In this document: piece by piece, positions 5,414-12,429 of the stretch | Layout of the letters: each line of letters opens with the position of its first letter | Numbering within the stretch: the first letter of the stretch is position 1 | Assembly: GCA_050014815.1 (NCBI GenBank) | Contig: JBEKCP010000098.1 | Location: 1-15,286 of the forward strand | Origin: JBEKCP01 sp050014815 | GTDB taxonomy: Bacteria; Planctomycetota; Planctomycetia; Pirellulales; Thermoguttaceae | Length of the DNA: 15,286 bases | Direction of reading: 5' to 3' | Made by a program: the position numbers and the translations under genes | The notes under the pieces: generated by a model | Told to the model about the DNA's origin: nothing | Seen by the model: the letters and a program-made list of their open reading frames with translations, nothing else | Database searches by the model: none

Positions 5414-7438
5414 ATGCACGCACGAGGGTTTTGTTTGCCATTGATGGTGTTCGCCGCCATTGTCTTGGCTGCCAATCTTGCTTGGGCCGAGGGCCTCGTA
5501 CTTGGCGAAACGAAAGAGCAACTCAAGTGGTATTATCACGCGATCCCGCTTGCCAAATACATCACGAGGGGGCCCGTCACGCTTCGGCCCGCGGCTTCCG
5601 CCGGGCAACCGCCGCAACCCGCCGGCCCCGCCGCGGTGAAGCCCGAGGCCGATGCGGGCCCCGCCCCGCCCGCTTCTGCCGAGCGACATAAAGACGGGAA
5701 GACGTCCACGGGCGGCACTCTCACAGTCACAAGCACCGCCACGGTAAGTGGTTCGGCCGCGGCCGCCGACGACATCGATATCGCACTGCCCTTCTACAGG
5801 CTGCGGTTGCTTATGCAACCGTTGGTCCTCAAGGAACTGAATCTGGCGGCGGAACAGAAGCAGAAACTCCGCGCGATCGCAAAGAAGTACTACGCCGACC
5901 AGCAAAAGTTCTACGAGGAGGCAATCAACGTCAAGAAGCTGTCCGAGGACAAGTTGGCCCCGGCCCGCGCCCAATGGTATCGCCGGGAGCACAAGGAAAT
6001 CGAGGGCGAGGTTGAGAAGACCCTCACGTGCGGGCAAGTGCAGTCGCTCCGGGAGCTGACGTTCCGCGAACTTGTTTCCCAACGCGTTTGGGAACCCAAG
6101 CTATTGGGGAACCTCGGTCTCTCCAAGGAGCAGAAGGAGCGTATCCTCGCGCTCGATCAGGAGATGGGCGGTTGGTATCGCAAGGCCGATGAGGCGAGCA
6201 TCGACACGATGCTGAGCGTCTTGAACCCTCAACAACGCGCGCGACTCCGCGAGGAAGCCCTCGGCCCTCTTGGGCCACAAGACCATTTGTCCTCGATTCA
6301 TATCCAGCGAGAGGCGGCCCTGGTACGGGTCTACTCCCTCTGGCCTTATCCCGACTTCACCGAACCGCGGGTCCGCAAGGAGTTCGGCCTCAGCGCAACT
6401 CAAGAGCAGCAAGTGCGCGAAATCCTCGGCGGAAGCGAGCGCCTGGCCGACGGGCTCGCCCGCGAGGTGGAAAAGCTGCCCCACCAGGAGCGGAAAAAGC
6501 TTCTGACAGATGCCTTGAAGGGGACTGTTTTCGCCTCTGGCATCGGTGGCGGGGCCTCGCCCGAGCAAGTTGCAAAGTTCTGGGACGATCTCGTTCGCGA
6601 GCGGAGGAAGCAGCGGGCCGGGTTCGCGGAGCAGCCCATGATGAAACCCAGCATCGCGCTCCGCAGGCGATTTGAAGCGGTGCTCACGCCGAAGCAGATC
6701 GCCTTGTACCACGACCTCGCCTTTCGCAATTTCGCCGCGGCCGCAATTATGGACGCGGTTTTGTTGAGGATGATCGGCGCCAGCGAGGGGCAAGCGGCCG
6801 AACTCGAGCGGGCCAGCCGCGATCTCGGCGGCAAGACCCTCCAGTTCCAACGCGAGATGGGCGGAAAGCTGCTCGGCGTCCTTACCCCGGCCCAGCAGGA
6901 GGCGCTGCGAGCGGATGTCGAAGCGGAAGTCAGGCGAATCGAATCGCTCAGCGGCGAGGGCCCGCTGACCAAAACCGGCACCGGAACGCTCATCCTCAAC
7001 GACGCGGAGCCAACCGGGCACCGGGAAGTTGCCGTCACGAACACCGTTCCTTTGGAACTGGGATCATCGATCCCATTGGCGGTCCAGTCGCCTGGCGTTG
7101 CATGGAAAGGGAATACGTATCACCTGGTGAATCTCGGCTCGGTTAGGTTTGACCTGGACCAGAGCGACTGCCTCAAGGCCGACATTCAAGCCGGACTGAC
7201 GAGTTTCGACAACGTCGATTACGATATCAGCGGCGCTGTGTTTGATGCGGCGGGACAAATGTTGGGGAGCGCACGCGCGCAGTGCAAAGTGGAGCGGCTG
7301 TGGCTCGGAGGGGTTAAACGCACCGGGCGAACCATCAGGTTGGACTTTGGGGTATCCTTGGATTACAGGCGCGCCGCGGCGTTTGTGGTCAGCGTCAGTA
7401 ACCGCAAAGTATTGACCCCGGACGATTGGCAGAAGTAA
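5414..7438 (+). CDS. exported LTxxQ-like helical protein with one PATR-like motif
   Basis: The product (674 aa from this start) has a signal peptide (LPLMVFAAIVLAANLAWA|EG), a Pro/Ala-rich linker (~55-95), then a long helical part with repeated LTxxQ-like motifs as in the CpxP/Spy family: LNLAAEQKQKL (~142), LGLSKEQKERIL (~234), LNPQQRARL (~270), FGLSATQEQQV (~324), LTPKQ (~424) and LTPAQQ (~489). Residues ~516-535 (GPLTKTGTGTLILNDAEPTG) closely match the passenger-associated transport repeat known from autotransporters, followed by a ~130-residue strand-rich C-terminal domain. No beta-barrel domain is present. An envelope stress or sensing role would be inference from CpxP. Start: AAAAAGGAG ends at 5406, 7 bases before ATG 5414; ATG 5393, with weaker AGGGA, would add seven residues (MTKRRLA). 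The neighbours are all exported proteins on the same strand. Confidence 0.87.
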   Translation: MHARGFCLPLMVFAAIVLAANLAWAEGLVLGETKEQLKWYYHAIPLAKYITRGPVTLRPAASAGQPPQPAGPAAVKPEADAGPAPPASAERHKDGKTSTGGTLTVTSTATVSGSAAAADDIDIALPFYRLRLLMQPLVLKELNLAAEQKQKLRAIAKKYYADQQKFYEEAINVKKLSEDKLAPARAQWYRREHKEIEGEVEKTLTCGQVQSLRELTFRELVSQRVWEPKLLGNLGLSKEQKERILALDQEMGGWYRKADEASIDTMLSVLNPQQRARLREEALGPLGPQDHLSSIHIQREAALVRVYSLWPYPDFTEPRVRKEFGLSATQEQQVREILGGSERLADGLAREVEKLPHQERKKLLTDALKGTVFASGIGGGASPEQVAKFWDDLVRERRKQRAGFAEQPMMKPSIALRRRFEAVLTPKQIALYHDLAFRNFAAAAIMDAVLLRMIGASEGQAAELERASRDLGGKTLQFQREMGGKLLGVLTPAQQEALRADVEAEVRRIESLSGEGPLTKTGTGTLILNDAEPTGHREVAVTNTVPLELGSSIPLAVQSPGVAWKGNTYHLVNLGSVRFDLDQSDCLKADIQAGLTSFDNVDYDISGAVFDAAGQMLGSARAQCKVERLWLGGVKRTGRTIRLDFGVSLDYRRAAAFVVSVSNRKVLTPDDWQK

Positions 7439-7481
7439 GGCAGAGTTGAGGCCGATTCACAACGTATATGAGGTTCCGTCT

Positions 7482-9329
7482 ATGGCAGCGATTTCTTCCT
7501 CGATCATCGTATTAGCTGGAACCATTGCGATCGGAGCAAGCATGATTACCGCGAGCAAGAAGATCGACGTTCCAGCCGCGGGACCTTCAGGATCTCCGCG
7601 AAACGCGCGATCGAAAGAGGCGCGGGACCTGAAAGATGGGGCCATTGACGTACCGCCTGACGGGCTGAAAACGGTCCAGCCGCAGACTCCGGCGGAAGAG
7701 CCGGCGGCGGCGAAACGTGCCGACGCCCGCGCTCGGATGCGACGAGACGAGGAGCTGTATACGCGCCAACAGCTTCGGGAGATCGACGCACTGTACCAAG
7801 TGGTCCAGCGGGAATCGCAAACCGAAGCCGCCAGGAAAAGCCTGCAAACTCTGGTCGAAAAGTATCCGCAGGCCAATCGGACAGGCTGCGCGCTGTTGAG
7901 CCTGGGCCAGATGCGCCGCGATGAAGAGCACATCGCGTACCTCCAGCAGGCGATCGCGGATCACAGCGACTGCTTCTACGGCGACGGTGTGCAGGTCGGG
8001 GCCTACGCCAGGTTCCTCCTGGGCCGCGTCTATTTCGAGGGCGCCGACCTGGACAAGGCGAAAACGCTGTTCGACGAGGTCCGCAGCAATTACACCGACG
8101 CGGTTGATCATGAAGGCCGCAGCCTGCTGACGCAGTTGCCCTCCGGCAAGCCTCCTTCCATCAATATCGCCGCGACCAATCAAATGGCTCGCCGATCGCG
8201 AGTTCATTTGGCGATAGGACTGGGGGTTGCGGTTTTCCTCGTGGGCGTCGTCTTGGGACTCTTGGGCCGTAGATCTGGGCTCGGGCAAATGGCTGATCCG
8301 AGCGGGATGGCACAGTCGTATATCCCGGCGTGGCAGGAAGTGGAATCGAACGTGTATTGCCCACGGCTCCGGGCCTCTGCAGTGATGGGCATAGTTCTTG
8401 TGTTAGTAGCCGTGGGTTTCGTGACTATTGGCGCCATTTCCGGTATGCCATTGTGGTTTCCGATGACATTCACGGTAGCATTCGCTTTGTTCGGGGGTGT
8501 CTCCTTCGCATCGGCCACCGCGAGCATTATTTCGCCAGCCCACGTTCGTCATGCGGCTCCCGACGTGCTGCCGGACGTTCCCCAAGGGCCGGTCGTTCGT
8601 GAAGGCTCGGAGGTGCATGCCCGTCTCACGCACGAGCTGTGGGAGGACGCTCAGGGATGGCAGTTTCGTCCGGCGGCCCGTCTCTGGCGCGGCGACAGGG
8701 GTGGTGTGCTGAGTTTTGGGATTTCTTTCATGGTGCTTTTCGCCGGGCTGGCGGCCTGGGCGTTCCATAGGCAACTGAATTCGTGGCTCGCCTCGGTGAT
8801 CTTGGGGACCGTTGTCACGGCGGTCTGCGGTGGAACCGCCTTCGCGGCGCTTTACTTTCGCCTGCGGGCCGGCTATCGCGAGCTTTCCCGGCTGAGCATT
8901 CCACGCAATGGGGACGACATCGAGCTGGATTCACCCGAGGAACCTGACTGGGAAAAAGCAGGTTTGGCCGAAGGAATAGAATGGATCTTCCTTGGAGGAA
9001 CCAAGCGACACCGATCGACCATTCCCCGTGCGCTGGTCGTGGCGGTGCAACTCTGTCCGTGGAAAATTGTCATCCAAGGTCCACGAGCGAAGTGGTGCGG
9101 TTGGGCGGTCCAGGGCTTGCTTGTTCTGGCGTCCCCGCAGGAGGCGGCGTACCATCGGGTGCCCCTCTTGCTGACCTTGGATTTCGTCGGTGCGGCCCGA
9201 CTCATGCGGAGACTTGCCAACACCCTGAACGTTCCCTACCTATTCTGCGCCGATGCCGAAGAGTGGAAAGCTGAAGAGATACGTGCAAAGCAACGTCCTC
9301 CGTTGAAAGTTGGTGGATTTGGGGCTTAA
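7482..9329 (+). CDS. membrane protein with TPR-like domain
   Basis: The 615-residue product has an N-terminal hydrophobic segment (~1-24), a disordered Pro/Ala-rich stretch, and a helical TPR-like region (~85-220) with patterns such as LQTLVEKYPQANRTGCALLS, then YARFLLGRVYFEGADLDKAK. About five membrane segments follow: ~239-263, ~300-322, ~323-350, ~407-428 and ~434-459. A C-terminal soluble part (~460-615) contains several strands (ALVVAVQLC, WKIVIQGP, VQGLLVLAS). I do not recognise the full-length family. The TPR section would bind a partner protein at the membrane; the side of the membrane is unclear because the N-terminus could be an anchor or a cleaved signal. ATG 7482 is preceded by GAGGT at 7470-7474; a TTG at 7446 is in frame but lacks a ribosome site. 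Confidence 0.86.
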   Translation: MAAISSSIIVLAGTIAIGASMITASKKIDVPAAGPSGSPRNARSKEARDLKDGAIDVPPDGLKTVQPQTPAEEPAAAKRADARARMRRDEELYTRQQLREIDALYQVVQRESQTEAARKSLQTLVEKYPQANRTGCALLSLGQMRRDEEHIAYLQQAIADHSDCFYGDGVQVGAYARFLLGRVYFEGADLDKAKTLFDEVRSNYTDAVDHEGRSLLTQLPSGKPPSINIAATNQMARRSRVHLAIGLGVAVFLVGVVLGLLGRRSGLGQMADPSGMAQSYIPAWQEVESNVYCPRLRASAVMGIVLVLVAVGFVTIGAISGMPLWFPMTFTVAFALFGGVSFASATASIISPAHVRHAAPDVLPDVPQGPVVREGSEVHARLTHELWEDAQGWQFRPAARLWRGDRGGVLSFGISFMVLFAGLAAWAFHRQLNSWLASVILGTVVTAVCGGTAFAALYFRLRAGYRELSRLSIPRNGDDIELDSPEEPDWEKAGLAEGIEWIFLGGTKRHRSTIPRALVVAVQLCPWKIVIQGPRAKWCGWAVQGLLVLASPQEAAYHRVPLLLTLDFVGAARLMRRLANTLNVPYLFCADAEEWKAEEIRAKQRPPLKVGGFGA

Positions 9330-9349
9330 AGGCAGGAAAGGGACTCAAG

Positions 9350-9406
9350 ATGTATGAGTCGCAATCGCCTGCGCCTCCGATGCCACCAGGTTGGGAGGAG
9401 AAGTAG
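9350..9406 (+). other. 18-codon proline-rich ORF in spacer
   Basis: ATG 9350 with GGAAAGGGA just upstream (9335-9343) reads MYESQSPAPPMPPGWEEK then TAG. Such proline-rich N-termini often precede membrane domains in planctomycete proteins, so this might be the remnant start of a lost gene; it may also be a chance ORF. It is not in frame with the following gene. Confidence 0.2.
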
Positions 9407-9420
9407 GCGGGAAGGCGAAG

Positions 9421-9426
9421 TATAAT
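9421..9426 (+). promoter_or_regulatory. possible -10 element (TATAAT)
   Basis: A perfect TATAAT lies 24 bases before ATG 9450, inside the 120-base spacer, one of the longer gaps in the window. No TTGACA-like -35 is found at 16-18 bases upstream; the nearest TTG is 24 bases away. A start here would give a very short leader. Listed only as a weak candidate. Confidence 0.2.
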
Positions 9427-9449
9427 TGAACGCTATCAGGTAGAAGCTA

Positions 9450-11225
9450 ATGGCAACTGCTAATCGCCGCACGTCTGGAAAAGGCTTTGGTTGGCTGTGG
9501 GTCCTATTCGCCCTGCTGTTTGCCGCCGTAGGTGTTGGCATTGGCGTGTGGCTGCTCAGCATCGTCCATGCCTATTTCAACATGCAGGCATGGGAAGAGA
9601 CGCCCGCCAAAATTGTTCATGCGGACCGGAAATGCGTCCGCTCCGGCTCAAAGCGAGCTGTCTATGAGACGAACGTCGAGTACCAGTACCGCTACCAGGG
9701 GCAGGATTATACGGGCAACCGCTTCAGTTTGGGTGACGATGAATTATTCGACAGGAACCCGAACTTGCTTGGCGAGTTGCGCAAGTATCCGAGATCCGGC
9801 CACTGGTTCCGCTGCTATGTCAATCCCAAGCAACCTGCGGAGGCGATTCTCTATCGCGACTTGCCGTGGCACGGTCTTATTACTCCGGCCGGGGCAGCGC
9901 TCTTGTTCGGCGGATTCGGATTCAGCGCGCTGACCTATCTGATGCTCGCCCGTCGCCGTGGGCGAAAAGAAGAAGTCCTTGCCCGGGCCCACCCCGAGGA
10001 ACCGTGGCTGTGGACGGAAGATTGGGCCAGCGGCCGAATTCACAGCTCCGCCGCGAGTTTCTGGGGTCCGCTATTCATGGCCGTATTCTGGAACTCATTT
10101 TGCGCTGTGCTCTGGTGCGCTTTTCTGTGCAACAGAACAGGCCGCGCGGATGAGCAGGTGATCTGGTGGTTCGCGATACCCTTGACGATCGCCGGGCTGT
10201 GGATGATCGCTTGGGCAGTCGCCGCCGTGATGCGATGGCACAAGTACGGCCGATCCGTCTTCCAGATGGCCTCCGTGCCGGGGGTGGTCGGCGGCCAACT
10301 TGCCGGCGTGATCCGCATCCCGGTCAAGATCGAGCCGGAGCACGCCTTTCGCGTCAGGCTGAACTGCATCGATTGTGAGAGCCGCCGACATTCCCACGGC
10401 TTCTTGCGGATCATCGTCTGGCAGGATGAAGAAGTCGTCACCTACGATCTGCTGCAAGGCGACGCCGGCCATTCGGCCATTCCCGTCTTGTTTCGGATTC
10501 CTTACGAGTGCCGCCAAACCGATGACGGCGACCCGCACAGCCTGATATTTTGGAATCTCGAAGTAAGTGCGCGGGCGGCGGGTCTCGACTACCGGGCCGA
10601 GTTCACAGTGCCCGTGTTCAAGACGCCCCAGAGCGATCCGCATTTCGCGATCGACCGCGATCTGGTCGCCAAGTACACGGCTGCCGAAGGGCCCGAGTGC
10701 GACCTGCTTGATGCCGGCGTGAGGAAAACGACATCTCTTACGGGCGAGGGCTGCCGTTTCGTCTTCCCGATGGCCCGCTGCCCGCTCTTTGCCACGACTA
10801 TGACCCTGATAAGCCTGGCTCTTTCCGACGTTCCGTTCTTTCTGTGGTACTTGGATGCGGGCCTGGTGGTTACGATCGTGTTCGGCACGGTTTTCGGGCT
10901 GGCGGGAATGCTGCTGTCGATCGGCGCGGCAAACCTTTGGTTCTATCGCAGCGTCGTCGACGTATCTTCTCGTGGCTTGACCGTCACCGGCGGACTCTTC
11001 GGCTGCGGCTCGCCCCAATGGATTGCGGTCGCGGACATCGCCAGGATCGAAATGGTGAGCAACGCGAGCACGGACAAGCTGATGTACTTCGACCTGATCG
11101 TCGTTTGCCGTGGCGGGAAGCGGGTCACAGCCTGTAAGTGGTTGCCCGGCCATCGGCTGGCGGTTTCCATCGCCCGACAGATTGAGCAGGCGCTGGGCAA
11201 GCAGGACATTCCCATCGACGCCTGA
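9450..11225 (+). CDS. DUF3592-containing multi-pass membrane protein
   Basis: The 591-residue product has a first helix at ~15-38, then a DUF3592 domain at ~45-130 with its usual marks: W..TPAKIVHAD, a strand pattern YETNVEYQYRYQGQDYTGNR, and a closing CYVNPKQPAEAILY. A second helix follows (~143-166), then helices at ~204-228 and ~237-261, a large strand-rich soluble domain (~265-440, e.g. FRVRLNCIDCESRRHSHGF), two more helices (~449-499) and a C-terminal PH-like strand region (WIAVADIARIEMVSNAS). DUF3592 proteins are mostly uncharacterised membrane proteins, so no function is assigned. Weak ribosome site AGGTAGAAG just before ATG 9450. The gene comes after the TPR membrane protein, and a 135-base spacer separates it from the sigma factor, suggesting it is the last gene of its group. 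Confidence 0.88.
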   Translation: MATANRRTSGKGFGWLWVLFALLFAAVGVGIGVWLLSIVHAYFNMQAWEETPAKIVHADRKCVRSGSKRAVYETNVEYQYRYQGQDYTGNRFSLGDDELFDRNPNLLGELRKYPRSGHWFRCYVNPKQPAEAILYRDLPWHGLITPAGAALLFGGFGFSALTYLMLARRRGRKEEVLARAHPEEPWLWTEDWASGRIHSSAASFWGPLFMAVFWNSFCAVLWCAFLCNRTGRADEQVIWWFAIPLTIAGLWMIAWAVAAVMRWHKYGRSVFQMASVPGVVGGQLAGVIRIPVKIEPEHAFRVRLNCIDCESRRHSHGFLRIIVWQDEEVVTYDLLQGDAGHSAIPVLFRIPYECRQTDDGDPHSLIFWNLEVSARAAGLDYRAEFTVPVFKTPQSDPHFAIDRDLVAKYTAAEGPECDLLDAGVRKTTSLTGEGCRFVFPMARCPLFATTMTLISLALSDVPFFLWYLDAGLVVTIVFGTVFGLAGMLLSIGAANLWFYRSVVDVSSRGLTVTGGLFGCGSPQWIAVADIARIEMVSNASTDKLMYFDLIVVCRGGKRVTACKWLPGHRLAVSIARQIEQALGKQDIPIDA

Positions 11226-11360
11226 GACGATTTCCCTGCAATGTCTCCGATAGGAACTCCCAACCAAGCACTTCATTAAAGGATGAGAGGCGATCTGCGG
11301 AAAATCGCCCGTTGGCCGGTGCTAATACTGTAGGGCCGCGCGCGGCGCGAGAGGAATCGG
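11226..11360 (+). promoter_or_regulatory. spacer before sigma factor with hairpin and candidate promoter parts
   Basis: The longest non-coding stretch in the window (135 bases). It holds an inverted repeat, GGCGAT at 11289-11294 and ATCGCC at 11304-11309, with a 9-base loop; a TGCTAATAC extended -10-like string at 11320-11328; and a GGAAC at 11253-11257 as seen in many ECF -35 elements, but without a convincing ECF -10 (CGTC type) at the right spacing. It is the likely promoter region for the sigma cassette; none of the elements is strong alone. Confidence 0.35.
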
Positions 11361-11870
11361 ATGGCTGGCGTCAGTCCGGAAACTCTTCGACGACTCCTGG
11401 ATGAGCATACGGCCGCCCTGGTCCTCTACGCGCGGCAGTGGTGCCGTGCGCCGGAGGACATCGTTCAGGACGTGTTCCTGATGCTCATGCGGGAGCCGGC
11501 GGCGCCGGCCAACCCGGTCGGATGGCTCTATCGGGCGGTGCGCAACAAGGCGATCAATGCCGCCCGGTCGAGCCGCCGCCGGGCCCGGCACGAGGCGATG
11601 GCCGCCTGCCGCGGCGAGCCCTGGCTGGCGGCCTCGCCGTCCGACCGCCTGGATGCCGTGGCGGCCGCCGAGGCCCTGGCGGAGCTGCCCATCGAGCAAC
11701 GAGAAGTGATCGTGGCCCGGCTGTGGGGCTCGCTGTCGCTGGAGGAGATCGCGAAACTGGCCGGCACCTCGGTCAGCACCGCCTATCGCCGCTACCAGCA
11801 GGGGATCGCCGCCCTGCGAAAAAAGTTGGAGGGGATATGTCCGAACAAGAAAACCCGATCGCCGACCTGA
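11361..11870 (+). CDS. ECF-type RNA polymerase sigma factor
   Basis: A 169-residue sigma-70 family protein with only regions 2 and 4, the ECF layout. Region 2: PEDIVQDVFLMLM at ~31-43 (core binding) and WLYRAVRNKAINAAR at ~55-69 (-10 recognition). A basic linker (SRRRARHE) follows. Region 4: AELPIEQREVIVARLW at ~107-122, then the helix-turn-helix LSLEEIAKLAGTSVSTAYRR at ~125-144 that reads the -35 element. It would direct RNA polymerase to a small set of promoters. GAGAGG-type ribosome site (AGAGGA) 6 bases before ATG 11361. The gene's last 34 bases overlap the next gene, whose product is a likely membrane regulator, a common arrangement for sigma/anti-sigma pairs. The target promoters cannot be named from this window; autoregulation is plausible. 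Confidence 0.94.
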   Translation: MAGVSPETLRRLLDEHTAALVLYARQWCRAPEDIVQDVFLMLMREPAAPANPVGWLYRAVRNKAINAARSSRRRARHEAMAACRGEPWLAASPSDRLDAVAAAEALAELPIEQREVIVARLWGSLSLEEIAKLAGTSVSTAYRRYQQGIAALRKKLEGICPNKKTRSPT

Positions 11871-12418
11871 CCGCTTTCGAGACCGCCCTGGCCTCGCTCG
11901 CGCCGCGGGTCGAGGGATTCGACCGCGAAGGGTTGATCTTCCTGGCGGGCCGGGCGTCAGTGCTCCGGAAGCAGCGCGACGGGCGATCGCTCGGGGCCCG
12001 CTGGGGATGGCCGGCCGCGTTCTCGGCAATGACCGCGGTTGCCGCTTCGCTCCTGGTGATGCTCTGCGTCCGCGCCGGGCCAACGGTCGTAATCCGCAGC
12101 GCGGAGCCGGGGGCTGCGGTCCAGGGCATCGCCGGGAACCAGCCCACGGACCTGCCGTTGGCCCCCGATCAGCCAATCGCGGCCGAAAAGGGGGATGACC
12201 GCGGGCCGGGGAGGACCGATTTGGCGTCCGCAGATTCTTATGCGGGATTGCGCCAGCGAATGCTGCTCCAGGGGGACGAAAGCTGTTGGCCGCGACCGCC
12301 CGCGTCCAGCGTCACGACGACCGTTGCGGAAGGTCCCCTGCCGTACCACGTGCTGCTCGACCGCTTGCTGAAGAAACAACCCTTCGATATTTCGGAATCT
12401 GGCGAATCGACCAATTGA
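11837..12418 (+). CDS. putative membrane anti-sigma factor
   Basis: This 193-residue protein has a ~56-residue cytoplasmic N-terminus, one membrane helix at ~57-80 (WPAAFSAMTAVAASLLVMLC), a Pro/Asp-rich external stretch and a short conserved-looking tail (YHVLLDRLLKKQPFDI). Start ATG 11837 has GGAGG at 11828-11832, inside the sigma gene; the two genes overlap by 34 bases in different frames. Position and topology point to an anti-sigma factor or co-regulator. The H...C..C zinc anti-sigma motif is absent in the N-terminal part, so this is not a ZAS-type protein and the call rests on context. A longer in-frame extension back to 11438 lies inside the sigma gene and is a shadow. Confidence 0.72.
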   Translation: MSEQENPIADLTAFETALASLAPRVEGFDREGLIFLAGRASVLRKQRDGRSLGARWGWPAAFSAMTAVAASLLVMLCVRAGPTVVIRSAEPGAAVQGIAGNQPTDLPLAPDQPIAAEKGDDRGPGRTDLASADSYAGLRQRMLLQGDESCWPRPPASSVTTTVAEGPLPYHVLLDRLLKKQPFDISESGESTN

Positions 12419-12429
12419 GGAACGATGCG

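Noticed and set aside
4736..6082. 448-aa open frame on the - strand spanning two genes
   Set aside because: It crosses the boundary between two + strand genes with signal peptides and ribosome sites, and its own sequence has no domain pattern. It arises from GC-rich codon bias.
6101..7021. 306-aa open frame on the - strand
   Set aside because: Antisense to the LTxxQ-type gene, with no signal, domain or ribosome site to support it.
11283..11333. 16-codon ORF (MRGDLRKIARWPVLIL) before the sigma factor
   Set aside because: The AAAGG upstream is directly adjacent to the ATG, leaving no spacing, and the ORF runs through the inverted repeat; likely chance.
11438..11836. N-terminal extension of the putative anti-sigma gene
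   Set aside because: The extension lies inside the sigma gene and reads as Gly/Arg/Ala-rich nonsense; GGAGG and topology support the start at 11837.
12286..12429. N-terminal extension of the pseudopilin-like protein
   Set aside because: It lies within the preceding gene and would bury the clear signal peptide starting at 12430.
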